From DATNPH01 sp036703315 (GTDB lineage Bacteria > Cyanobacteriota > Cyanobacteriia > Cyanobacteriales > Coleofasciculaceae), in assembly GCA_036703315.1 (NCBI GenBank), contig DATNPH010000120.1, forward strand, positions 1 through 64,000: 64,000 nucleotides of DNA. The letters are read 5' to 3'. Every line of letters begins with the position of its first letter. Within the stretch, counting starts at the first letter, position 1. Below the pieces are notes generated by a model. The model saw only the letters and a list, made by a program, of their open reading frames with translations, was not told the DNA's origin and made no database searches. Made by a program: the position numbers and the translations under genes. Shown here piece after piece: positions 46,346-53,984 of the stretch.

Positions 46346-48566
46346 AAGACTCCAATAGCAGTGGCGTAAACTTGACCATCCCATGCCTCGTAGAAGGATT
46401 GCAAGAGCCAAAAGCAGCTAATATAGCATCCTCTAAGGACGACCCCTCTGGATTATCGAATTCTAGTAAGTTCTTGACAATCGTTTCTCCCGCACCCAAG
46501 CCAGCAGCTAGTAGTATAGGCTCTCTCCATCTAGGATTTTCCCTTACTTTCTCTAACCATGCGCGTAGTTTCTCATTATCTAAATCAGAGGCATACCGCC
46601 CTGCTGCATACTCACCCAAGGTGGGATGAATAAAGGTAATTAAATCTTGGTTGCCCATACTGCGTCTTTCAAAGATGCAGCGATTTTCCCAAAAGTCCAC
46701 GCCTGCTTCGGCTTTTTTTTCTGCCTCCGGTAATGTGTAATCTCTTGTCTTAAGCTCTTTAATTAGGCTTTCGATTAGTTCATCTGCTGAGAGATCAGGC
46801 TCTTGCAGTAGTTTCCACCCTGCTATTTCAAGGATGCGTTGTGCGTCTCGCTCCTTAAGCTCAATGGGTTGTCTGTCTAATGGAGGTCTTTTGTATGCAA
46901 GCTTAATAATATCTCTATAAAGCTCTGCACGGTTCTGTCTAATGCTTTTACCTTCTGCTATTAACTGAACAAGGAAACCAAGTAGTAGTGGATTTCGTGC
47001 TGCAAGGGAAGCATTTTTATTGGTTTGTAGTTGATTTTCGAGCAAAGCTAGCCGATTTTCAATCTCTGCTTCCTCGCCTAGAGAAGCATTCAGAAGCTGC
47101 TTGGCATACTTCTGGATGCTTGAGCCATCCCTTGACCAATCCAATGGGGATATTTCTGTATGTTTCCATCCAGGTAGAAGTCCTGGTTCGTAACCAATAC
47201 GTGTAGTTACGACAACCCTAGTGATGGAACGTCTGGAAGGTGCTTTTACCCACGAGTCCAACTCCTTTGCTATGTTTGCTCGGTCAGAATTACACTGATC
47301 GAGTCCATCTGCCAGAAGATAGTCAGGAGCAATTAATGCAAGCCGTAGCTCCTCGTCACTAAGACCCGAGTTATCAGCAGAAGCTTTGAGGATTGCATCT
47401 TCAAACCCACCTTGTTTCCGCCATAATTTCTGAACTTCTGGAAGTCGAACTAGCAGAACTCGTTTTCCCAAAGCAGATAGACGATGCGCCAAACGGTTCA
47501 TTAGCGTACTTTTCCCAGTTCCCGGAGTACCTGTCACAACACTCAGGCGATAAAGTTCAGGGACGAACTCTGCGTCAAAGCTCTCATTACTATCTTCCCT
47601 GAGCTTGGCTCGGAGCGGAATCCAGTTAGTCTCAATTGAAAGCTCTTCAGAAAGACGAAGTCCCGGAACTTTCAAGTGAACGGTTTTTTCCTTAAGCCAT
47701 GCCCTGTAACGTTCAGCTACATTAGCTAGATCTGCCCCTGTCGCAGATCGCTCAATGGAATCACTGTAGCCGTCTGGAGAGGAAAGCAAGGAAAAGCCAT
47801 CAGCTTGTAGTCTCTGTCTGAGAATTTCTGAATTGAAACTGCCAGCAGTTCTGTTGGCTTCTGATGCATATTCAACAAGTTTGGTGAAAAGCTGTGGTGA
47901 CTCGCCTCTTCTGTCCGGGGCGAGTAAATGACTGGCACTCTCAACAGCATAGGTGTAGTCACGCGACCCCTCGCGTTGGAAGTCGAAGTACAGAATAACC
48001 ATTGAGCGCAGAAAGCCCCACAGCTTTTCATCGCTGACGCTACTGCCACAATATCTGTCCAACTTAAGCCGAATTAGTCGAACGAAGCTGCGTTGTGTTT
48101 CGTTGGAAAGTTTTTTCTTGGCAACTCTCTCCAAAAAATCGACAGCATTGGCACTGCTACGTGCCCATGTGAGAACGCTTTGATAATATTCATCAATGTT
48201 CTTTGAGTAAAGTGCGACAACAATACCAAAGCGATCAATTCCCAGATTGAAACTAGAGGAGTTGAACGTATCCCAGCAGGCGCGTATCACCTCATCAAAA
48301 ACTTTATTGTCTTTACCAAAAGAAAGGTCACGTTTGATTTGAAGGGCAAGTTTTGATTCACCTGCTGGAAGATCTGACACGATTACAAGGTCGTCGAGAG
48401 GTTCACCTTGGTAAAGGCGTTGAAAACGTACTTCCCGTGCAAGACCTGCTTCTTGACCACGAGGAACACAACGAAGGAGTGCGGTTGCCAGGTAGTAAGC
48501 ACCAACACGGCGTTCGTAGTCACTTCCACCACCACCAGTAGAAACAGGACTAGCAACCTTAGGCAT
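46314..48566 (-). CDS. Nuclease-NACHT NTPase, candidate antiphage (Avs-like) effector
   Basis: 750 residues. The N-terminal 90 residues (TGGGGSDYERRVGAYYLATAL, then LDDLVIVSDL, then KLALQIKRDLSF) carry E18, D59 and Q76-x-K78, which fit the PD-(D/E)xK pattern of Cap4/DUF4297-type dsDNA endonucleases. A helical region follows, then the NTPase: Walker A GTPGTGKST (346-354), Walker B with NACHT signature YLLADGLDQ (D420, D423), sensor-like RVVVTTRIG, and FIHPTLGEYAAGRY of the NACHT winged helix. STAND proteins with such nucleases are known phage sensors that cut DNA when activated. The last 12 residues arise from a frameshift. It lies 15 bases after an antitoxin-like gene. Confidence 0.8.
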   Translation of the reverse strand: MPKVASPVSTGGGGSDYERRVGAYYLATALLRCVPRGQEAGLAREVRFQRLYQGEPLDDLVIVSDLPAGESKLALQIKRDLSFGKDNKVFDEVIRACWDTFNSSSFNLGIDRFGIVVALYSKNIDEYYQSVLTWARSSANAVDFLERVAKKKLSNETQRSFVRLIRLKLDRYCGSSVSDEKLWGFLRSMVILYFDFQREGSRDYTYAVESASHLLAPDRRGESPQLFTKLVEYASEANRTAGSFNSEILRQRLQADGFSLLSSPDGYSDSIERSATGADLANVAERYRAWLKEKTVHLKVPGLRLSEELSIETNWIPLRAKLREDSNESFDAEFVPELYRLSVVTGTPGTGKSTLMNRLAHRLSALGKRVLLVRLPEVQKLWRKQGGFEDAILKASADNSGLSDEELRLALIAPDYLLADGLDQCNSDRANIAKELDSWVKAPSRRSITRVVVTTRIGYEPGLLPGWKHTEISPLDWSRDGSSIQKYAKQLLNASLGEEAEIENRLALLENQLQTNKNASLAARNPLLLGFLVQLIAEGKSIRQNRAELYRDIIKLAYKRPPLDRQPIELKERDAQRILEIAGWKLLQEPDLSADELIESLIKELKTRDYTLPEAEKKAEAGVDFWENRCIFERRSMGNQDLITFIHPTLGEYAAGRYASDLDNEKLRAWLEKVRENPRWREPILLAAGLGAGETIVKNLLEFDNPEGSSLEDAILAAFGSCNPSTRHGMVKFTPLLLESYERKLQFRCC

Positions 48567-48581
48567 GGTTCTTCTTGTCAG

Positions 48582-48794
48582 TTAGCATAACGGCTCATCA
48601 AAATCGTCGCTGATCCAGATTGAGCTAGGGTGTAATCCTGCGATACGGGGAGTAGTTTGCGAGGCAATTGGTACTAGACGCGCAAGCGGAGTGCTACCTT
48701 CGGTTAGAACAATCTCCGTACCTCCACGCACTAGAGACAGTAACTCCTCCAAGCTTAACTGTACTTCAAGCACGTCAACTGTTCTCGTAGACAT
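48582..48794 (-). CDS. VapB/Phd-type antitoxin, C-terminally truncated, without PIN toxin
   Basis: 70 residues: LEVQLSLEELLSLVRGGTEIVLT and GSTPLARLVPI form the Phd/YefM-like DNA-binding half, and AGLHPSSIWISDDFDEPL is the toxin-binding tail. Homologues I know of continue PDEFW after DDFDEPL; here a single Cys and a stop replace it. The toxin gene that normally follows is absent and the NTPase gene starts 15 bases later. The antitoxin was therefore probably cut at the boundary where the NTPase gene inserted. It may now serve as a regulator of that gene (inference). Confidence 0.8.
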   Translation of the reverse strand: MSTRTVDVLEVQLSLEELLSLVRGGTEIVLTEGSTPLARLVPIASQTTPRIAGLHPSSIWISDDFDEPLC

Positions 48795-48984
48795 TGCCAG
48801 TTCTCCAACCTACAACTCACAATAACCTACTCAAGGGAGTTTGCCTTTCAAGCCACTCAAAAAAGGGAAAACGCGATCGCCTTGAGGAGTGCGCGAAGTG
48901 GAGTCCGATCACTCCCTTCTCCGCTACCGACACCACTGAGCGATCGCACTCTCTCAACCCCTCCCCTCCAGCGATCGCAAACTT

Positions 48985-49206
48985 TCACTCCTGCCTAAAT
49001 GCTTCAACAAATTCCTCAAGGGTGCAGTTGAGTATCTGCAATAATTTCTGAATTTGCTCTGGAAATAAACGTGGTCTTTGTCCTCCCGTCTCCCACTGGG
49101 AAACAGTGCTAACAGTTACATCCATCAAAATTGATATCTGGCGCTGGGTTAAGCCAGCACGTTTCCTCAGATAAGCAAACGTGATTTTTTCTTTTTCGTT
49201 TGCCAT
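48985..49206 (-). CDS. XRE-family helix-turn-helix regulator
   Basis: 73 residues, essentially one HTH domain: FAYLRKRAGLTQRQISILMD then VTVSTVSQWETGGQRPRL. The tail LLQILNCTLEEFVEAFRQ is the usual fifth helix. It is oriented like the antitoxin and NTPase and lies 190 bases upstream of them, so it may control the cluster. Its promoter region (49207-49260) is AT-rich and includes TAGGTTGACC-like palindromic halves (GGTTGACATATGTAGGTCAACC at about 49239), a plausible operator for it. Confidence 0.85.
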   Translation of the reverse strand: MANEKEKITFAYLRKRAGLTQRQISILMDVTVSTVSQWETGGQRPRLFPEQIQKLLQILNCTLEEFVEAFRQE

Positions 49207-49238
49207 GTCATCCCGTAAATTCTAGTTTGAATTGAATG

Positions 49239-49260
49239 GGTTGACATATGTAGGTCAACC
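49239..49260. promoter_or_regulatory. Inverted repeat, candidate operator of the XRE regulator
   Basis: GGTTGAC and GTCAACC form a near-perfect 7-bp inverted repeat around CATATGTAG, about 35 bases upstream of the XRE start codon. Small HTH regulators commonly autorepress from such sites; binding is inferred. Confidence 0.55.
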
Positions 49261-49436
49261 TCAATATAGTAAACATGGAATAAGACAAGCCAGTTCAAGA
49301 GTCGCCTTAGACCTTCGATAAACTTGTCGGTTTCCATCACCTAATAAGACTCGTACAACCTGACACCAACCTTGTCCATTGGCTAACTAGCCCAAAGGTT
49401 AGCTTACCCCTTGGCAAGGTTTCGTCTGGCTGTCTG

Positions 49437-49979
49437 ATGCCTCATGCATTAGACACCATATTCTCATTTCACCAAAAAGCGATCGACCCTTTCGAGCGAT
49501 CGCTCTCCATTCAACCTATCCATAAATACCCCATGAGGAAACCCAAAGCAAGCGAGGCACATCGTGTCGCGCAACAAATTGCTGCCATTCGCGCAGCACT
49601 TCATAAACATGGCTATCAAATCCGAAAACGCCCCAAACAAGCAGCCTGGACGATAACCCCTCTTAATCCCCCAAAAACAACTCCTCCCTTAGCAAGAGGG
49701 TCAGGAAGAAAACTAACTCCCCCCTCAGCAACCCGAACTCAGGAAAAATTAACTCCCCCCTTAGCAACCCGGACTGAGGAAAAATTAACTCCCCCCTTAG
49801 CAAGGGGGGCAGGGGGGGTAATGCAGGAAACAACCGGAACTCATACAACCCAGCCCTACCTCCTCACCTATCAACCCGCCCCCATCAGCGCCTGGGTACT
49901 TAACCCCCAAACCAACAACCCAGACTGCCAAACGATTCAAACCATCATTCAAAAAGCAATTACCAGGAGTGCATCGTGA
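49437..49979 (+). CDS. Unknown small basic protein carrying translated intergenic repeats
   Basis: Up to 180 residues; the better start may be ATG 49533 (MRKPKASEAHRVAQQIAAIR). The conserved-looking parts are VAQQIAAIRAALHKHGYQIRKR and the C-terminal YLLTYQPAPISAWVLNPQTNN. Between them, residues 92-127 are three copies of a 12-residue unit (KLTPPLATRTEE), encoded by 36-bp repeats that contain the CCCCCCTTAGCAAGGGGGG palindrome of cyanobacterial intergenic DNA. I do not recognise the family. Its stop overlaps the start of the next gene (GTGA), so the two are coupled. Confidence 0.6.
   Translation: MPHALDTIFSFHQKAIDPFERSLSIQPIHKYPMRKPKASEAHRVAQQIAAIRAALHKHGYQIRKRPKQAAWTITPLNPPKTTPPLARGSGRKLTPPSATRTQEKLTPPLATRTEEKLTPPLARGAGGVMQETTGTHTTQPYLLTYQPAPISAWVLNPQTNNPDCQTIQTIIQKAITRSAS
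49710..49817 (+). repeat. Three 36-bp tandem repeats within a coding sequence
   Basis: The unit AAATTAACTCCCCCCTTAGC plus 16 more bases occurs three times. The last copy ends in the perfect palindrome CCCCCCTT-AGC-AAGGGGGG (49791-49809). The 36-bp period keeps the frame. Confidence 0.8.
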
Positions 49980-50206
49980 CCTACAAATATAAGCTCTATC
50001 CGTGGTGCATCATTCGCCAACTCCCAAACATGCAGAATCGCATTGTCTGCCGCCTTCGCAGCCGTAGTGATGCAGAAGGACATCTGCAAGTCCTGCAACG
50101 ACTAATGCCAACTTTGCACTTCACAATCATTTTCGACCTAACACCCGAAGACGACGACCCACCGACTCAGCAAAAACATCCTCAATTCAACCCAGACACA
50201 GAATAA
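49976..50206 (+). CDS. Small unknown protein coupled to the upstream gene
   Basis: 76 residues from GTG 49976, which overlaps the TGA of the gene before. The sequence YKLYPWCIIRQLPNMQNRIVCR then RSRSDAEGHLQVLQRLMP reads as a compact alpha/beta unit with an acidic tail (LTPEDDDPPTQQ). The family is unknown to me. The three genes 49437, 49976 and 50232 are on the same strand with short gaps, so they form a likely operon at the far end of the island. Confidence 0.65.
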   Translation: MTYKYKLYPWCIIRQLPNMQNRIVCRLRSRSDAEGHLQVLQRLMPTLHFTIIFDLTPEDDDPPTQQKHPQFNPDTE

Positions 50207-50231
50207 TTCAAACTTTAAACCCTAAAATCAA

Positions 50232-50666
50232 ATGACAAATTTATTTCGCCGCATCAACCCGGCTCAAAAGTTCCGGATCAGCAAATATCAAATCGCTAAA
50301 TTACTCCAAATTCCCCAATCACTAATTGTAAAAATCGAATCCTGGCTCTACGTTGTATTTGTCCATCGCAAAGATAAAGGAGGACAATTCATCAGCTATC
50401 GCCAACTAGAACAGTGGAAAAATGCTCTTGCCTGCCACTTGCAAAAATGCTCCACCTGGGAACAGCTAGAACACTTCTGGAACGCCATCAAATTTGACCA
50501 CACCAAGCACACAAACCAATATGTCGCGTCTGTCCTGCCCTTTCTGGAAAAAATCTGGTTGAACTCTCAAGAAGCTATCGCAAAAGTGCCGCAAAATACA
50601 GACGTTCAGTCAATCTACTGCACCTTCCTCATTACTGATACTGAGCGATCGCCTCTCGCACTTTGA
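50232..50666 (+). CDS. Unknown protein whose 3' end is fused to duplicated repeat DNA
   Basis: 144 residues. Features seen: a basic N-terminus, a helix-turn-helix-like FRISKYQIAKLLQIPQSLIV, and several Trp-rich helices (QLEQWKNALACHLQKCSTWE). I cannot name the family; the N-terminal helices could bind DNA. The last eight residues (ERSPLAL with stop) are encoded by the duplicated segment that begins at 50645, so the native C-terminus has been replaced. Confidence 0.6.
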   Translation: MTNLFRRINPAQKFRISKYQIAKLLQIPQSLIVKIESWLYVVFVHRKDKGGQFISYRQLEQWKNALACHLQKCSTWEQLEHFWNAIKFDHTKHTNQYVASVLPFLEKIWLNSQEAIAKVPQNTDVQSIYCTFLITDTERSPLAL

Positions 50667-50919
50667 CCGAGGTACGCTTGTTTCTCTGTTGTCACAACGT
50701 GAGGATATCTCGGAAGAGGAAGCCAACCGGATTGTCGATAATATTGAGTCTGTCCGCCATCAGTTTGTCGAACAAGCCCAAGCGGTTCAGCGCCAAATGC
50801 AATCTGTGATCGACGGCGTTTTTAGTAAAATTCGGAACTACCTCAACTCGCTTGACCGTCCTGAACTCAATTATGAGGGGATTAAGTGAGACTTCCGCAA
50901 AGTGTTTGACGATCCAGAA
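50645..50919 (+). pseudogene. Fragment copy of the tandem-repeat membrane protein gene
   Basis: This 275-bp segment matches 43692-43966 at roughly 90% or better, counted by eye. Differences are mostly silent third-position changes (for example CGC/CGT), but one CGC Arg codon has become TGA at 50887. The frame reads SQREDISEEEANRIVDNIES up to that stop. Similarity begins exactly at the HIP1 site GCGATCGC and ends at GATCCAGAA. It is a fragment of a diverged paralogue rather than a fresh duplicate. Confidence 0.85.
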
Positions 50920-50992
50920 TTGCTATTCAATTCACAAATTATTCACACTTCCTCAGTACTCTTTTATTTGTAAGCTTTTGGACTACTGACGC

Positions 50993-51029
50993 CCCTCTCA
51001 CTTGGAAGATGTGAGAGGGATTTTTTTAT
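50993..51029 (+). terminator. Intrinsic terminator
   Basis: CCCTCTCAC (50993-51001) pairs with GTGAGAGGG (51011-51019), followed by ATTTTTTTATTT. It lies after the duplicated fragment and probably once ended the paralogous gene. Confidence 0.8.
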
Positions 51030-51152
51030 TTCCTGCTTTTTGTTAAAAAGGCGACCGAGCTATTGTAAAAAGCAGCGCTTTGTGATTCGCCATCCATTCA
51101 CAAATTTTTCACATGTTCTGCCTACAGTTGTATTTGCTTTGACCTAAGTTCA

Positions 51153-51185
51153 TGCCCTCCATCAGGCTTGGGAGGGCATTCTTTT
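51153..51185 (+). terminator. Second terminator-like hairpin
   Basis: TGCCCTCC (51153-51160) pairs with GGAGGGCA (51171-51178), followed by TTCTTTT. It lies between the fragment and the convergent livF gene. Confidence 0.65.
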
Positions 51186-51239
51186 GAACCTGGCAATGGC
51201 TTACAAGGCGACTCATTTTTATCGGATTTTTCCGTAAGT

Positions 51240-51953
51240 TTAACCGAGATACGCTTTTCTTACACGCTCATCATTGAGGAGTTCTGAAGCAAGACCGGTG
51301 AGGGTAAGTCGTCCAGCCTCTAGAACATAGCCTCGATCAGCAATTTGTAAAGCCAGGTTTGCATTTTGTTCCACCAATAAGATTGTGACTCCCTCTGCGT
51401 GCAGTTGGCGAATTACTGAGAAGATTTCACGGACAATTTGGGGAGCCAAACCTAGACTGGGTTCATCGAGTAATAAGAGTTTTGGTCGGCTCATCACGGC
51501 ACGAGCGATCGCTAACATTTGTTGTTCACCACCACTGAGGGTACCAGCTAGCTGCTGGCGACGTTCTTGCAAACGAGGGAAGATAAGAAACTGACGTTCA
51601 ATATCGGATTTAATTCCTAAGCGGTCAGAGCGAGTGTAAGCCCCCAACTCCAAATTCGTCAAAATCGTTTGCCGCGCTAGTACTCTGCGACCTTCAGGGC
51701 TTTGGGCAATACCAAGATTGACGACTTGGTCGGCGCGATACCGGGTGATGTCTTGCCCTTTGTAGAAAATCTGACCTTTGGCAGGATTGATTAAGCGAGA
51801 AATGGTTTTCAGTGTAGTGCTTTTCCCTGCTCCATTGGCACCAATTAGTGTTACTATTTCTCCCTCGTTAACCACGAGATTCACATCTTGGAGAGCCTGA
51901 ATAGCACCATAATTAACGTATAGGCTCTTGACCTCAAGCAGGGATTTGGTCAT
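51240..51953 (-). CDS. livF: Branched-chain/neutral amino-acid ABC transporter ATPase (LivF type)
   Basis: 237 residues. Walker A is LIGANGAGKSTTLK, the signature motif LSGGEQQMLAIARA, Walker B LLLLDEPSLGLA and the H-loop is replaced by Gln (LVEQN), as is typical for LivF. It powers import together with LivG. It is the last gene of the five-gene cluster read leftwards, separated from livG by a 190-base gap that contains a MITE-like element. In cyanobacteria this class corresponds to the Nat neutral amino-acid permease. Confidence 0.93.
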   Translation of the reverse strand: MTKSLLEVKSLYVNYGAIQALQDVNLVVNEGEIVTLIGANGAGKSTTLKTISRLINPAKGQIFYKGQDITRYRADQVVNLGIAQSPEGRRVLARQTILTNLELGAYTRSDRLGIKSDIERQFLIFPRLQERRQQLAGTLSGGEQQMLAIARAVMSRPKLLLLDEPSLGLAPQIVREIFSVIRQLHAEGVTILLVEQNANLALQIADRGYVLEAGRLTLTGLASELLNDERVRKAYLG

Positions 51954-52000
51954 TTTTTAGGTATTAGTTGTTCGTTTAATTGGCTACAGATGAGAGCGTG

Positions 52001-52127
52001 TAAGTAGGTAGACAAGATTAAACGTAAGGTGGGCATTGCCCACGATTCTCTCTAAGAGGACTACAAGATTGGAGTAGGCAATGCCCACGCTACAAGTTTG
52101 TTGTGTTTATTTATGTCCATCTACTTA
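52001..52127. mobile_element. MITE-like element between livG and livF
   Basis: The ends TAAGTAGGTAGACA (52001-52014) and TGTCCATCTACTTA (52114-52127) are near-perfect inverted repeats. Inside are two GTGGGCATTGCC-type arms facing each other. 127 bp, no coding capacity. It splits the transporter operon, so livF transcription may depend on read-through. Confidence 0.75.
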
Positions 52128-52144
52128 GAATACCAACATGGTGT

Positions 52145-52954
52145 CTAACCCGTAACTACTCCCTCATCTCCCAAATAGGCTTCAATAACGGCTGGGTTGT
52201 TTTTGACTTGTTCCGGTTCACCTAAAGCAATCAACTGCCCAAAATCTAAGACGGCAATGCGATCGCATAAACCCATTACTAGCGGTACATGATGCTCAAT
52301 CAGTAGCACTGTCAAGTTAAAGGAGTCGCGGACTTGTCGAATTAACTCACTCAAGGCACCTTTTTCATTGGGGTTCATCCCCGCCGCCGGTTCGTCTAAC
52401 AGCAAAATGCTCGGTTCTAAAGCTAAGGCACGGGCAATTTCTAACCGTCTTTGGTCGCCGTAAGCAAAATTGCGAGCTTTTTCCTCTGCTCTCTGGGCAA
52501 GTCCCACTAATTCCAATAATTCGATAGATTTAGAGAAGGTTCGCTGTTCTTCGCTAGCAGATTGAGGCAATCCCAACACGCCTTTAAGCACGCCTGTTTT
52601 ACTATGGATGTGCTGAGCGATCGCTACATTTTCCAACGCCGATAAATTCCCAAATAGGCGAAGATTTTGAAAAGTACGGGCAATGCCCTTAGCGGCGATT
52701 TTGTGGGGACGCAGTTTGGTAATCTCTTCCCCTTGGTAAATCAGCTGACCTCCCGAAGGTGGAATTAAGCCCGTGATTAGGTTAAATAGTGTAGTTTTCC
52801 CAGCCCCATTTGGTCCGATCAGACCAAATATTTCGTGTTTTCGCACGGTAAAAGAGACTTTATTCACCGCCACAAGACCACCAAACCGACGAGTTATCTC
52901 TCTCGCCTCTAGAACAGGATTTAAACCTTTTCCTACCTGCTGATGGTCGGTCAT
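52145..52954 (-). CDS. livG: Branched-chain/neutral amino-acid ABC transporter ATPase (LivG type)
   Basis: 269 residues. Walker A is LIGPNGAGKTTLFN; the family-typical insert KIAAKGIARTFQNLRLF is present. The signature region reads FAYGDQRRLEIARALA, as in LivG proteins, and Walker B is LLLLDEPAAGMNPNE with H-loop LLIEHHVPL. Its ATG overlaps the livM stop by four bases (ATGA), so the two are translationally coupled. Confidence 0.94.
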   Translation of the reverse strand: MTDHQQVGKGLNPVLEAREITRRFGGLVAVNKVSFTVRKHEIFGLIGPNGAGKTTLFNLITGLIPPSGGQLIYQGEEITKLRPHKIAAKGIARTFQNLRLFGNLSALENVAIAQHIHSKTGVLKGVLGLPQSASEEQRTFSKSIELLELVGLAQRAEEKARNFAYGDQRRLEIARALALEPSILLLDEPAAGMNPNEKGALSELIRQVRDSFNLTVLLIEHHVPLVMGLCDRIAVLDFGQLIALGEPEQVKNNPAVIEAYLGDEGVVTG

Positions 52955-53886
52955 TGTCTTTGCTTTTTGAGTGGCTTCAATCGCTTCAACAAGTCTGGAG
53001 TAATAATTCCTTGAGGGTAGAACACGCTACCAATTACAATCAGCAGTCCAAAAATAATCAAACGACCATCACGCAGAAATTGGGCAAGCCAAGTGGGTAA
53101 GCCACTGGTGTCTGCGATCGCCCTGAGAGCTTCTGGCAAAGCTGTTAGTACCATGCCTCCCAAAACGGGTCCGACGAATGTCCTAGAGCCACCGATCAGC
53201 ACAAAGGCTAGGTAAATTATACTCGCATCAAAAGTTCCTTGACGAGCGTTCCAGGTATTTAAAAAATGGGCACTTACAGCCCCAACCAGTCCGGCTAAAA
53301 TCGCCCCGAGAGTAAAAGACAATACTTTATAATGAGTCGGGTTAATGCCCATAGCATCAGCAGCTAGTTCATCTTCTCGGATAGCGCTGAAGGCCCGACC
53401 CACTCGGATCGGTTCCAGACGATAGAGAAAGAACATGCTCAAAATCAGCAAAGGTGCAGCAATCCACAGATACTCGATTTGCGATTGAAACGGTTGAGGA
53501 ATGCCAAAAATCCCCACGGCACCGCCTGTAATGTCCAGGTTTAACGCCAAAACTCTCAGAATTTCCACAAAGGCAATTGTGGCAATTGCTAAATAAATCC
53601 CCCGTAAGCGGAGAACTGGAATTCCCAGTGCGATCGCGAGTACTCCCGAAACTAATGCAGCTAACAGCATTTCTAGCAATAAAAACGGGATGGGGAAGAG
53701 AGTCCCTGTGAACTGAAATACCTGCGTTGAGAGAATGGCTGCAATATAACCCCCCAAAGCATAGAATCCCGGAGTAGCTAGAGACAGTTGACCTGCCATC
53801 AGTGGTAAGTATACTGAAAGCCCTAAAATAGCTCCGAAAATCATCGAGACGATTAAGAAGCCATAGTTGTTAATAAAATCTGACAT
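52951..53886 (-). CDS. livM: Branched-chain/neutral amino-acid ABC permease (LivM type)
   Basis: 311 residues with about nine membrane helices. The LivM coupling motif appears as RAFSAIREDELAADAMGINPTHYKVLSFTLGA (EAA-like loop). It forms the channel with LivH. The operon order is substrate-binding protein, livH, livM, livG, livF. The start at 53886 gives the usual short N-terminus before the first helix. Confidence 0.94.
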   Translation of the reverse strand: MSDFINNYGFLIVSMIFGAILGLSVYLPLMAGQLSLATPGFYALGGYIAAILSTQVFQFTGTLFPIPFLLLEMLLAALVSGVLAIALGIPVLRLRGIYLAIATIAFVEILRVLALNLDITGGAVGIFGIPQPFQSQIEYLWIAAPLLILSMFFLYRLEPIRVGRAFSAIREDELAADAMGINPTHYKVLSFTLGAILAGLVGAVSAHFLNTWNARQGTFDASIIYLAFVLIGGSRTFVGPVLGGMVLTALPEALRAIADTSGLPTWLAQFLRDGRLIIFGLLIVIGSVFYPQGIITPDLLKRLKPLKKQRQ

Positions 53887-53984
53887 TTATATTAGTTTTA
53901 TAGTTTTAGTTGTCTATATTAGTTTTAGTTGTCTTTCTCTAATAACCAAGGAAGCATATCACTTCTAGGAATCTAGACCAATGA

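Noticed and set aside
48794..49051. Plus-strand frame between the antitoxin and XRE genes
   Set aside because: Antisense to the XRE gene in part and made of HIP1-rich repeat DNA.
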